Origin: an uncultured Paracoccaceae bacterium
GTDB lineage: Bacteria; Pseudomonadota; Alphaproteobacteria; Rhodobacterales; Rhodobacteraceae
Assembly: GCA_947488605.1 (NCBI GenBank)
Contig: CANKZJ010000002.1
Span: forward strand, 496,001-560,000
Reading direction: 5' to 3'
DNA length: 64,000 nt
Below the pieces are notes generated by a model that saw only the letters and a program-made list of their open reading frames with translations, did not search any database and was not told the origin of the DNA. The position numbers were made by a program, and so were the translations under genes. Positions 9,765-18,419 of this stretch are shown piece by piece. Position 1 is the first letter of the stretch, and every line of letters starts with the position of its first letter.

Positions 9765-10457
9765 ATGCGTTACTTGCTGTCTATTTTATCGTTTCTCGGT
9801 TTTTTCCAAGTGACGCAAGCCGTAGCGCAAGACGGCCCTGTGGTTGTTGAGCTCTACACCTCGCAAGGGTGTTCGTCCTGCCCACCTGCCGACGCTATGC
9901 TGCATGACCTTGCAAAACGTGATGACGTGATCGCCTTGGCGCTGCATGTGGACTATTGGGATTATATCGGCTGGAAGGACGTTTTTGGTCGGCCCGAGAA
10001 CACAGAGCGCCAGCATGCTTATGCGCGCGCTGCCAATGCGGCGACTGTCTATACTCCGCAAATGGTTATCGGTGGTGTGGCCCATGTGATTGGATCCCGC
10101 CCGATGCAAGTGATGGATGCAATCCAAGCACAAAGTGCACGTGGTCAGTCAGTTGAGGTCTCATTGACACGTCGCGGTGAAAATGTGGTCATTGCTGCGG
10201 ATGCGGGCAGACGCGGGGATTATGTTGTTCAATTGGTGCGTTACACACCCGAGCAGACAGTTTCCATTCGGCGCGGCGAAAACGCAGGCAAGAACCTCAG
10301 CTATGCCAATATCGTCACGTCTTGGGATGTGATTGAACGCTGGGACGGCCGTTCGGCGCTGTTGATTGAGGCGAATGCATCGGGCGAAAGCCCTGTTGTT
10401 GTGATCGTGCAGCAATCCACCAGTGGTCCGATTGTCGGCGCAGCCGAGCTGCGTTAG
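9765..10457 (+). CDS. Secreted DUF1223 thioredoxin-like protein
   Basis: Protein of 230 residues with a signal peptide (about residues 1-21, ending in VAQA) and a thioredoxin-like start VVVELYTSQGCSSCPPAD. The CSSC motif suggests a redox or metal-handling role in the periplasm, but no function is established for DUF1223. ATG at 9765 follows GAGG by seven bases; an upstream in-frame TTG at 9753 is less likely. Its stop codon overlaps the stop of the convergent acyltransferase gene by four bases, leaving no room for a terminator between them. Confidence 0.85.
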   Translation: MRYLLSILSFLGFFQVTQAVAQDGPVVVELYTSQGCSSCPPADAMLHDLAKRDDVIALALHVDYWDYIGWKDVFGRPENTERQHAYARAANAATVYTPQMVIGGVAHVIGSRPMQVMDAIQAQSARGQSVEVSLTRRGENVVIAADAGRRGDYVVQLVRYTPEQTVSIRRGENAGKNLSYANIVTSWDVIERWDGRSALLIEANASGESPVVVIVQQSTSGPIVGAAELR

Positions 10458-11341
10458 CCGCCCTTGGGTTTCTTCCAACGTCTGTGAACCCAAAACCACT
10501 GTGCCGGGTTACGTGCTATCTGTGCCTCTAGTCGGGCGTTCATTGCGATCATCATATCCCGTGGGGCTGCGTGGGGAATGGGGGCTTCACACTCAACCTT
10601 GAAAGACACGCCGTCGTCGCGACGAATGCCGAAATAAGGGATGACGACTGCATCCAGCTTCAAGGCAATCTCTGCGGCTGACATGGATGTGCGGGCAGGG
10701 TGGCCCATGAATGGAATGATTTCGCCGGGTGCCGAGACATCGTAGAGCAATGTGCCGAGCCCGCCACCGCGCAAATGCCGCACAAATCCCATTGTGCCGC
10801 GCCGTCCCTGAGCAAAGACAGGCCCGCCCCATGACGTCATGGTTTTGGCATAGTGGTCGTTGAAATAGGCGTTCTGCATGGGGCGATACAGACCGCCGAT
10901 GGAGTGCCCCATTGCGGTAAGGACTTGCCGGGGGGCTTCGTGATTTCCAAAATGCCCGGTGACGAAGATGACGGGGCGCTGCTGCGCAATTGCGGCTTCG
11001 ATCGCGTCTAGCCCTGCGCCGCTTGCCTTGGTGCCAGCAAGCTTTTGACCGAATTCTTGCCAGGAATAGTTTTCGATGATTGTCCGGCCAAAATTGTCGC
11101 AACACGCTTGCGCCAGCTGCCGACGATCAATCACGCCCATATCTGGATAAATCAGCGCAAGGTTTTCTTCCGCGCGTTTGGTGTAACCGGACAGAGGGCC
11201 AATCGCACGGCGCAGCGCGCTGCCCATCATCGGGACCCGCGTTTCATAGGGAAGACGCATCAATGTGCTAATCAATCCACGCAATGCGCGGTCGGCAAAC
11301 CAATCGGATTTCGACCCTTCAATTGTCGGCTCTGGTGTCAC
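10454..11341 (-). CDS. Lysophospholipid/lauroyl acyltransferase family protein (LpxL/HtrB type)
   Basis: Inner-membrane-associated acyltransferase of the lipid A acylation family, 295 residues. The HxxxxE catalytic motif is seen as HFGNHE at about residue 132, followed by GLYRPMQNAYFND and FMGHPARTSMSAAEIALKL, as in HtrB-type enzymes. Lipid A secondary acylation is the likely role; ornithine or other lipid acylation cannot be excluded. It starts with GTG inside the stop codon of the nitrile hydratase alpha-like gene (GTGA overlap), so it is co-transcribed with that gene set, although no functional link is obvious. Confidence 0.85.
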   Translation of the reverse strand: MTPEPTIEGSKSDWFADRALRGLISTLMRLPYETRVPMMGSALRRAIGPLSGYTKRAEENLALIYPDMGVIDRRQLAQACCDNFGRTIIENYSWQEFGQKLAGTKASGAGLDAIEAAIAQQRPVIFVTGHFGNHEAPRQVLTAMGHSIGGLYRPMQNAYFNDHYAKTMTSWGGPVFAQGRRGTMGFVRHLRGGGLGTLLYDVSAPGEIIPFMGHPARTSMSAAEIALKLDAVVIPYFGIRRDDGVSFKVECEAPIPHAAPRDMMIAMNARLEAQIARNPAQWFWVHRRWKKPKGG

Positions 11342-11982
11342 AAGGCCCCCGGCGTTTTCGCCAGACCTGTGCCGATCATGCTGTCACGGGTCACGAGTTT
11401 TGACAGCTCATCCGCGCGCCAGCCTTCGGTGCCGGCGGGGCGCGTAGGAATGACGACATAGCGCATGTCAGCGGTGCTGTCATGGACCCGTACCGTCGTC
11501 GCAGGCGGGAGGGTGACACCAAATTCGGCAAGTACCTTGCGCGGTTCCTTGACGGTCCGCGATCTGTAGGCGCGTGATTTGTACCAATCGGGCGGCAGTC
11601 CCAGCAGGTTGCGCGGGTAACATGAACATAAGGTGCAAACGACGATGTTATGTGTATCAGGCGTATTTTCTAACGCGATCAGTTTCATTGGTCCGATGTC
11701 GAACCCCATAGCGCGGGTGGCGGCACTCGCGTCTGTGAGAAGATCACTTCGGAATACAGGATCGGTCCAGGCGCGGGCCACGACGGCGGCCCCATTGGAC
11801 GGAGTACGCGCGTCCATTGCGTCAATCTGGGCGTTGATTTCTTGGGCGGTTGTGACACCTTTTTCAATCAGCAGTTCGCGCACGGCGATTTCCATTTGTT
11901 GCCAATAGGTAAGCGGATGGTCATCATCGGGACGGTAAGGATGACCCGAAGGCGATAGGTGGTCATGGTGGTCATGTGGCAT
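11338..11982 (-). CDS. Nitrile hydratase alpha / thiocyanate hydrolase gamma-like subunit (cobalt type)
   Basis: Metal-binding catalytic subunit of 214 residues. The metal claw VCTLCSCYPR is complete, with C116, C119 and C121; threonine after the first cysteine is the cobalt-type signature (iron types have serine). Conserved blocks ARAWTDPVFRSDLL, LPPDWYKSRAYR and EFGVTLP are present. The N-terminus is rich in histidine and aspartate (MPHDHHDHL). ATG at 11982 lies inside the end of the preceding SH3-type subunit gene. The product could hydrate nitriles or hydrolyse thiocyanate; the split beta chain (next two genes) favours the thiocyanate hydrolase or toyocamycin-type arrangement. Confidence 0.88.
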   Translation of the reverse strand: MPHDHHDHLSPSGHPYRPDDDHPLTYWQQMEIAVRELLIEKGVTTAQEINAQIDAMDARTPSNGAAVVARAWTDPVFRSDLLTDASAATRAMGFDIGPMKLIALENTPDTHNIVVCTLCSCYPRNLLGLPPDWYKSRAYRSRTVKEPRKVLAEFGVTLPPATTVRVHDSTADMRYVVIPTRPAGTEGWRADELSKLVTRDSMIGTGLAKTPGAL

Positions 11983-12274
11983 GAGGAGGCTCCACCGGTT
12001 CAAGCCAATGGCTATAGATTTCGGCGTCAATTGTATCGTCGGGCGGATCTGCATCTGGCCCCCACACCTCTGACATCGTGAAACGCATGCGCATCAGCGG
12101 CAGGGCGGGCCCATTGCGGCCGTAAGCCAGCTCTTCGGGGTTCGCAAAGGGGCCAAGAGTGCGTTCGATCCAACCCACTTTTCCACGTAAGTAGGAAGGC
12201 GTGCGGACATGTCCGGGGGGCATATCGTGACGGACGCGCATATACTGCGGGTTACTCACTTGCGGCCTCGCCAT
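11972..12274 (-). CDS. Nitrile hydratase beta C-terminal half / thiocyanate hydrolase alpha-like subunit
   Basis: Protein of 100 residues matching only the C-terminal SH3-like half of nitrile hydratase beta chains: VRHDMPPGHVRTPSYLRGKVGWIERTLG, then PEELAYGR and a C-terminal YSHWLEPVE, all expected landmarks. In two-subunit nitrile hydratases this region is fused to the helical N-terminal half; here that half is the separate upstream gene. ATG at 12274 is used; a GTG at 12283 is an alternative. It overlaps the upstream gene by 23 bases and the downstream alpha-like gene by 11, so expression is coupled. Confidence 0.85.
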   Translation of the reverse strand: MARPQVSNPQYMRVRHDMPPGHVRTPSYLRGKVGWIERTLGPFANPEELAYGRNGPALPLMRMRFTMSEVWGPDADPPDDTIDAEIYSHWLEPVEPPHAT

Positions 12275-12602
12275 AAGTTGCACCGCGTGCTGCGACCTCT
12301 GTCATACGTTGGGCGAGCTCGGAGGTCGAATAGACACCTGCCTCGATCAGGTTCTGGTTCACGGACATGATCCAGCGCTCGTAGTAAGTCATTGTTTCAA
12401 ATGCGTCTTCGCCCATATCTTCTAGGACGCGGCGCAAACCATCCACAGTGAAGTGTCCTTTGCCAGAAGCGATAATCATCAAGGCATCAACGCGTTTTTC
12501 CCACAAAGAGAAATCATGTTGGTCGGTCGGGATTTCCCCTGCGGCGTCTCCGCCCATATCGTGCCAGCGGCGGCCGCTGAAAGGTTCTGATTGGTCCGTC
12601 AT
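12252..12602 (-). CDS. Nitrile hydratase beta N-terminal half / thiocyanate hydrolase beta-like subunit
   Basis: Protein of 116 residues corresponding to the helical N-terminal half of nitrile hydratase beta chains: HDMGG near residue 14, then FSLWEKRVDALMIIASGKG, a middle helix, and TYYERWIMSVNQNLIEAGVYSTSEL, which matches the family block around the YYERW motif. The same fold is also used by nitrile hydratase accessory proteins. First gene of the set; the order (N-half, C-half, alpha-like) is the one known for scnB-scnA-scnC of thiocyanate hydrolase. No metal-chaperone gene is seen next to it. Confidence 0.82.
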   Translation of the reverse strand: MTDQSEPFSGRRWHDMGGDAAGEIPTDQHDFSLWEKRVDALMIIASGKGHFTVDGLRRVLEDMGEDAFETMTYYERWIMSVNQNLIEAGVYSTSELAQRMTEVAARGATYGEAASE

Positions 12603-12657
12603 AGGGCATAGCTTAGAACATTCGGAACCAGACGTGAATCATAATTCGCAATTCTTG

Positions 12658-13701
12658 TCAGTCTTCTGCACTATCTTCGTCAGGGTCGATCAATGTGATG
12701 ACGCCGGCGTCAGCCATTTCACGAATTTCTTTTGTGATTGCGGCCATTGCTTTTTCTGCGTCAGCTTTCTTGATAGAGCCACGCTCCTCTGCGTCTTCTC
12801 GCAATTGTCCGGCCATCCGTTGAGAAACGCTCGACAATATAAACTCAGCCGACGCAACGAGGGCATCATCACCTTTCAAACCCGCGGCAAGGCCTGTGAT
12901 GAGGACGTCGCCATCAACATTGCGGATGCAATTGGGAATATCGGTTGGCTTGACCCGTTGCGCGATGTCCTTGAACGTAAAGATCGCTTTGCGGACGTCA
13001 CTGGCAAATTCGGGGTCTTGCGTCCCTAATCCTTCGAGCACATCTTCGCGGGTGTCGGTAAGTGTTGAGTTGAGGATCGCACCCAATCGCAGCACAGGTG
13101 TTTTTTCAAATGCGCGGGCGTCGGTCTGACCGTATTCCTGAGCCATTGCGGCACCTATGCGGCGCACGGCATCAGGCGCGATATTGGCAGTCTTTGACAT
13201 TGCATATGTGATTCTCCGTGCCCGATCGCCGGGGGTTTGCGATAACACTTCGGCTGCTTTCCCTACGGGCAGTTTCGACAATGCGACGGCGCATATCTCG
13301 ATGCTCTCTGCATGCATGATGGCGACAATCCGCTCAACGCTAAGATCGATAATGATCGGCCAGTGGTCACCGTTGCGCACGCTTTCCAATTGTTTGCGCA
13401 AGCGTCCCGCAAGGGTAGGGCTGAGGTGGTCGGCCAAAGCAACAATCGCGGCATCGCGGGTGCCCGGTGCTGTCATGCCAATCGCCTCAAGCTCGGCTGT
13501 GAACTCTTCGGCGACGGACGAAACGGTCGTTCGATCGATAAGGCGGATCGCGCCAAGTTCCTGTGTCAGCGCCAGTTGTAACGCCTCGGGGAGTTTGTCG
13601 AGAGAGAGACTATTGCCGTCACCAATCATCATCTGCACGACCATCGCCGCTTTGCGGCGGCGGGTCAGTGATGTGGGCGCATTTTGTGCTGAAAAATCCA
13701 T
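12658..13701 (-). CDS. FliG-like flagellar motor switch protein
   Basis: Protein of 347 residues with the three-domain FliG layout: an N-terminal region starting RRRKAAMVVQMM, a middle armadillo-type domain with VALSKLPVGKAAEVLSQTP, and a C-terminal torque-type domain with FILSSVSQRMAGQLREDAEERG. FliG sits at the C-ring of the motor and interacts with the stator. The EHPQ motif of the middle domain is not conserved (HAES at the matching place), and the last 10 residues are strongly acidic. No other flagellar gene is in the window. It may be the genome's working FliG placed away from the flagellar cluster, or a diverged paralogue. Confidence 0.75.
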   Translation of the reverse strand: MDFSAQNAPTSLTRRRKAAMVVQMMIGDGNSLSLDKLPEALQLALTQELGAIRLIDRTTVSSVAEEFTAELEAIGMTAPGTRDAAIVALADHLSPTLAGRLRKQLESVRNGDHWPIIIDLSVERIVAIMHAESIEICAVALSKLPVGKAAEVLSQTPGDRARRITYAMSKTANIAPDAVRRIGAAMAQEYGQTDARAFEKTPVLRLGAILNSTLTDTREDVLEGLGTQDPEFASDVRKAIFTFKDIAQRVKPTDIPNCIRNVDGDVLITGLAAGLKGDDALVASAEFILSSVSQRMAGQLREDAEERGSIKKADAEKAMAAITKEIREMADAGVITLIDPDEDSAED

Positions 13702-13749
13702 ACCAAGGTCATTACGTCGCCTTGGTAAAGGTTTGGTTAGCTGCGGCCC

Positions 13750-14238
13750 CTAAGAGCCCGGATGCGTTACCATAATGGACATTTTCTTAAGTTGCTCGAC
13801 AGTATCGTGGTCAAGTTGGGCGGTATCGGCAGTGTTGTCGTGAATGCTGCGAACGTGCTCTTCGATCGCTGCGATCTCTTCATCGGTGAATTCACTTTCA
13901 GCCTTTGCGAAGCCGCAGATCGTGCGGCTGTCCTCGGATGCAGCTGATACGACGACACCATAAGTCATGCCGTGCTCGGCTGCTTTTTCCATGACGCCTG
14001 CAGGATCGTCCAGATCAGACCAACGCTTGCTGCCAACCTCTTGAAAGGCCCATGCGACCATAGGATCGGACATAACCAAGCCGTTGCTTGAGTAGTAATC
14101 AAGCCAAGCTTTGGGGTAGGTTTGAAACATGAACTTTGGCGTCGTGTATTCAATGTGAATACCAAGCGCATAACCAGTGGGAGCGAGCTTGTTAAGCTCC
14201 CCGAGCGTTTCACTGATCTTAAACTGCCTGGCGCTCAT
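13750..14238 (-). CDS. LuxR-type autoinducer-binding protein lacking the HTH domain
   Basis: Protein of 162 residues made only of the acyl-homoserine-lactone binding domain. The pocket residues typical of LuxR/TraR proteins are present: W45 and Y49 (WLDYY), D58-P59 (MSDPMVAWAF) and W73 (RWSDL), followed by HGMTYGVVVS. It stops at LDHDTVEQLKKMSIMVTHPGS, exactly where the first helix of the LuxR DNA-binding domain would begin; no HTH remnant follows before fliG. It is divergent from a complete luxR. Known truncated LuxR proteins such as TrlR act as inhibitors by forming inactive dimers, so a ligand sink or inhibitor is a reasonable guess. ATG at 14238 is chosen by homology to the neighbour; an in-frame start at 14328 exists. 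Confidence 0.85.
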   Translation of the reverse strand: MSARQFKISETLGELNKLAPTGYALGIHIEYTTPKFMFQTYPKAWLDYYSSNGLVMSDPMVAWAFQEVGSKRWSDLDDPAGVMEKAAEHGMTYGVVVSAASEDSRTICGFAKAESEFTDEEIAAIEEHVRSIHDNTADTAQLDHDTVEQLKKMSIMVTHPGS

Positions 14239-14282
14239 GTTCGTCAACTCGCTTTCCGGTTGCCAACTTGGTTCAAATTCAA

Positions 14283-14323
14283 ATAGTGTCTGCCAAGCTG
14301 ATGCGTGGAAGCATGATAGTGTC
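14283..14323. promoter_or_regulatory. Repeat elements between the divergent luxR-like genes
   Basis: Two copies of ATAGTGTC (14283-14290 and 14316-14323), 33 bases apart start to start, flank an imperfect palindrome CTGATGCGTGGAAGCATGA at 14298-14316. The palindrome resembles the perfect one in front of luxI. It lies in the 141-base region that must contain both divergent promoters. Role inferred only from position and symmetry. Confidence 0.4.
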
Positions 14324-14379
14324 AACAAGGTCGCGGCAACAAGTGCTTTATCAGTGCTATCGCTTATTGAGGTAGATGA

Positions 14380-14988
14380 ATGTCAACACTTTTGGGTCCA
14401 GACGAGATTGAGCAGCTTGCTCCGTCGGGCTATTATGTTGCTTTACGCATTGGATTTGCTTTTCCTATGGAAGAGGTGAATGCGTTTCGCCCAGAGTGGA
14501 TCAATCATTATACAAAACAACGGTTTATGCTGTTCGATCCGGTGGTCAAATGGGCTTATGGCAATGTTGGGACAATTCGCTGGAGTGATATTGAAGATGA
14601 CGACCCGAGACGCGTCATTGTTCAGGCACAAACCTTTGGGATGCGCTATGGTGTTACCGTATCGGTCTTTGACAGCTCTGCCGACGCGCAACGCTCGTTT
14701 GCATCTTTTACGCGAGCGGATCGCGAATATACAGATCTTGAGTTGAAGTTGCTTCATGCCTACCTTACCAGACGGCATAACGAGACGGCGCCGCCGACAA
14801 ACCTGACGAAAGCTGAATTGAAGGCTTTGGGGATGGTCAAGGACGGAAAACGCCTAAAGCAGATCGCCTTTGAGTTGAGCGTCAGCGAGGGTGCCGTCAA
14901 GCAACGGCTGAAGAACGCAAAGCTTAAGCTGGGTGCGAAGACAGGAACGCAAGCCGCCGCATTGGCCAATCAATACGGGCTAATCTAG
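14380..14988 (+). CDS. LuxR family transcriptional regulator
   Basis: Quorum-sensing regulator of 202 residues. The N-terminal domain has the ligand-pocket residues W40 and Y44 (WINHY), D53-P54 (LFDPVVKWAY) and W68 (RWSDI). The C-terminal HTH starts at LTKAELKALGMVKDGKRLK and contains the LuxR-family recognition region ELSVSEGAVKQRLKNAKLKLG. It is followed after 123 bases by luxI on the same strand, so it is most likely the cognate receptor for that signal. ATG at 14380 places the family start MSTLLGPDEIEQLAPSGYY correctly. Confidence 0.93.
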   Translation: MSTLLGPDEIEQLAPSGYYVALRIGFAFPMEEVNAFRPEWINHYTKQRFMLFDPVVKWAYGNVGTIRWSDIEDDDPRRVIVQAQTFGMRYGVTVSVFDSSADAQRSFASFTRADREYTDLELKLLHAYLTRRHNETAPPTNLTKAELKALGMVKDGKRLKQIAFELSVSEGAVKQRLKNAKLKLGAKTGTQAAALANQYGLI

Positions 14989-15039
14989 AGTAACTTCTCT
15001 CTTTTTTTCTTCATTCTGAACAATTAGAGCTAAATTACT

Positions 15040-15056
15040 GATGCTATGTTAGCATC
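15040..15056. promoter_or_regulatory. Perfect palindrome upstream of luxI (possible lux box)
   Basis: GATGCTATGTTAGCATC is a perfect 7-base inverted repeat with a 3-base spacer, centred about 64 bases before the luxI start. Size and place fit a LuxR-binding site controlling luxI, though the sequence does not match the Vibrio lux box. Confidence 0.5.
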
Positions 15057-15111
15057 GGGGTTGGCGGTTGTGGGGGCCGTCGTCAAAAAGGCTACAACCA
15101 GAGGGAAGAAA

Positions 15112-15786
15112 ATGGAAAAAATCACCTTTAACCTGACGGAGCTCCACAACTATGGATCTGCGTTTTTCGAATTCCTGGCGCTTCGCAAGCAGTTCTTTGT
15201 TGATCAGCTTGGCTGGGATATTCCACATGACGACGACGTTGAGATGGACCAGTACGACAACCCAAAGGCGTATTACTCGCTTGTTCTAAAAGATGGCAAG
15301 GTCGTAGGTGGCATGCGTGCAATGGCGACAACGGCGCAGTGGGGTTCGCACACATACATGCTGCGCGACGCGGTTGATGGAAAACTGATCGGCATTCCTG
15401 CCGACATCATCCCACATGCCGAAGTGACACCTAATGTTTGGGAGGCCACACGCGTTGTCATTTCGGACAAACTGACCACGCATGCAGAGCGTTCCGAGTG
15501 TCTTGCACTTGTGCTTGATGGCGTTGTCGAGCAAGCAACGATGAAAGGCGCAACCGAAATCATCGCACTTTGCCCGCCTGTTTTCGCCAGAACCTTACGT
15601 CAACTTGGCTACCCTGCGAAGATCATCGGAGAGCCTTATGTGAACCTCCACGATGAACGTCGCTATGTGGCGATGGCGATGCCTGCAGTTCGCCGTAAGG
15701 TTGAACGGACGCCGGATATTGTGCCGCTGCCAAACTCGACGCATGTGATGCAGCCGCTTCCAGTGCATGCCCCGGCTAAGATCTAG
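15112..15786 (+). CDS. Acyl-homoserine-lactone synthase (LuxI family)
   Basis: Cytosolic enzyme that makes an acyl-homoserine lactone from S-adenosylmethionine and an acyl carrier protein-bound fatty acid. The 224-residue protein has the invariant LuxI residues: R25 and F28 (RKQFF), W35, D46 and D49 (DQYDN), R69 (GGMRA), E111 and R114 (WEATRV). The loop between the last two groups is somewhat long. ATG at 15112 follows GAGGGAAGA; a longer frame from 15046 would start inside the upstream palindrome and is rejected. Acyl chain length of the product cannot be predicted from the sequence. Confidence 0.94.
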   Translation: MEKITFNLTELHNYGSAFFEFLALRKQFFVDQLGWDIPHDDDVEMDQYDNPKAYYSLVLKDGKVVGGMRAMATTAQWGSHTYMLRDAVDGKLIGIPADIIPHAEVTPNVWEATRVVISDKLTTHAERSECLALVLDGVVEQATMKGATEIIALCPPVFARTLRQLGYPAKIIGEPYVNLHDERRYVAMAMPAVRRKVERTPDIVPLPNSTHVMQPLPVHAPAKI

Positions 15787-15798
15787 ACTGGGCGGCAC

Positions 15799-15840
15799 AG
15801 CGACCTGAATTCCGCTGGTTGGGCAGTCAGGTCGCTTTAC
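15799..15840. terminator. Terminator-like hairpin between luxI and purB
   Basis: Inverted repeat AGCGACCTGA (15799-15808) / TCAGGTCGCT (15827-15836) lies between the convergent genes luxI and purB. The U run is short, so termination strength is uncertain. Confidence 0.6.
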
Positions 15841-15843
15841 CCT

Positions 15844-17151
<1,308 letters not shown>

Positions 17152-17264
17152 GAGGCAGCACCTTTATCTGGGGGTGGGCAGAGGATTCCTGACGCGTCAT
17201 AAGGGGCGGGGGCGGAACCCTCAAGGGAGAGATCACATGAAGTGCGGTGCATGCGGGAGCAAAC

Positions 17265-17678
17265 ATGCTTGGACAGAGTGATTTTCTAGGTGAATGGCGT
17301 CTTGAGCGCGTCATTGTCGACCAACTTAACGGGCAGAATGGCACACTGACGGGGCGGGCGACGTTCACCGGGGCCAACCCAAACGCTGTGATCTACGAAG
17401 AAAACGGCACTTTGATCCTTGAGAGTGGCGCGTCAATGGCGGCATCCCGGCAGTATCTTTGGGAATTTGGTGCGCCTGATGTGACTGTGCGGTTTTCGGA
17501 TGGCAGTTCTTTTCATCAGTTTACCCCCACAGGGTATGCCGCAGGGACAGATCATCCGTGCGGGGCGGATTTTTATACTGTGCGCTATGATTTCACATCT
17601 TGGCCGCAATGGCGCGCCGTCTGGACCGTCATGGGGCCACGCAAAGATTATGTTTCGACGTCTGTTTACGCGCGTTAG
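17265..17678 (+). CDS. DUF6314 family protein
   Basis: Cytosolic beta-rich protein of 137 residues with no signal peptide: LGEWRLERVIVD at the start, repeated acidic/aromatic strands (YEENGTLILESG, RQYLWEF, VRFSDGSSFHQF), and HPCGADFYTVRYDF near the end. It resembles the small DUF6314 proteins of Rhodobacterales; lipocalin-like shape is suggested by the strand pattern, but no function is known. ATG at 17265 follows GGGAG by six bases; upstream GTG codons are less likely starts. Confidence 0.75.
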   Translation: MLGQSDFLGEWRLERVIVDQLNGQNGTLTGRATFTGANPNAVIYEENGTLILESGASMAASRQYLWEFGAPDVTVRFSDGSSFHQFTPTGYAAGTDHPCGADFYTVRYDFTSWPQWRAVWTVMGPRKDYVSTSVYAR

Positions 17679-17752
17679 CGCCATCTTGCTTGCGCCGCGT
17701 CGCGGCATAGGCAATAAAACTGCAACGCAATAACAACAGGGGAGAGAGGCAA

Positions 17753-18361
17753 ATGGCCCTCGCACTCAATGACAAAGTTCTGACAGAGGCCTTTGGCCCA
17801 ACCGAAGGCACCGCCTTGCGCGTCAAGCAAGTACTGATGGTGGTCTTGGGGATCGTGGCATTGTCCATCCTGGCCAAAGTGAAAATTTCTGTGCCCGGCA
17901 GCCCGGTCTACCTCAGCATGGGAACCTTTGCCGTGCTGACGATTGGTGCCGCTTATGGTCCACGTTTAGGTCTGACAACGATCCTTGGATACATGATTAT
18001 TGGGATGTTAGGTTTTGACGTCTTTCAAAGTTCGACTGCTGAATTGAATGGCTGGACCTACATGACGGGAAGCACTGGCGGCTATTTGGTTGGCTATGTG
18101 CTTGCGACATTGGCGCTTGGTTTTGCTGCACGTGCTGGTTGGGATCGTTCAATCCTTTTAATGGCTGTGGCACTATTAGTCGCTAACGCGCTGATCTATC
18201 TGCCGGGTGTGGCATGGCTGACGGTGCTTTACGGCAACGGCCTGACTTGGGCTGTCGAAGTTGGCCTGACACCATTTTTGATCGGTGATGCGTTGAAGCT
18301 GGGCCTGGCTGCACTGTTGGTGCCGGGACTTTGGAAACTAATCGGCGACGCACGCAAGTAA
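17753..18361 (+). CDS. bioY: Biotin transporter BioY
   Basis: Substrate-binding membrane component of the biotin ECF-type transporter, 202 residues, six hydrophobic segments. Family landmarks are VKISVPGSPVYLSMGTFAVL near residue 42, GPRLGLTTILGYMIIG, and GSTGGYLVGYVLA near residue 102. The ribosome site GGGGAGAGAGG precedes ATG. No BioM or BioN gene is adjacent; lone BioY proteins are known to work alone or with a shared energising module. Confidence 0.93.
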   Translation: MALALNDKVLTEAFGPTEGTALRVKQVLMVVLGIVALSILAKVKISVPGSPVYLSMGTFAVLTIGAAYGPRLGLTTILGYMIIGMLGFDVFQSSTAELNGWTYMTGSTGGYLVGYVLATLALGFAARAGWDRSILLMAVALLVANALIYLPGVAWLTVLYGNGLTWAVEVGLTPFLIGDALKLGLAALLVPGLWKLIGDARK

Positions 18362-18390
18362 GCCGTAGCGATTACGCGATATTTGAAGAA

Positions 18391-18418
18391 GGCGCTGCAT
18401 CATGCAGCGCCTTTTTTC
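18391..18418. terminator. Terminator after bioY
   Basis: GC-rich inverted repeat GGCGCTGCAT/ATGCAGCGCC followed by six T residues lies between the convergent bioY and hydrolase-OsmC genes. Confidence 0.9.
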
Positions 18419-18419
18419 G

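Noticed and set aside
15046..15112. Longer LuxI start
   Set aside because: That ATG lies inside the palindrome, while ATG 15112 has GAGGGAAGA and begins the family sequence.
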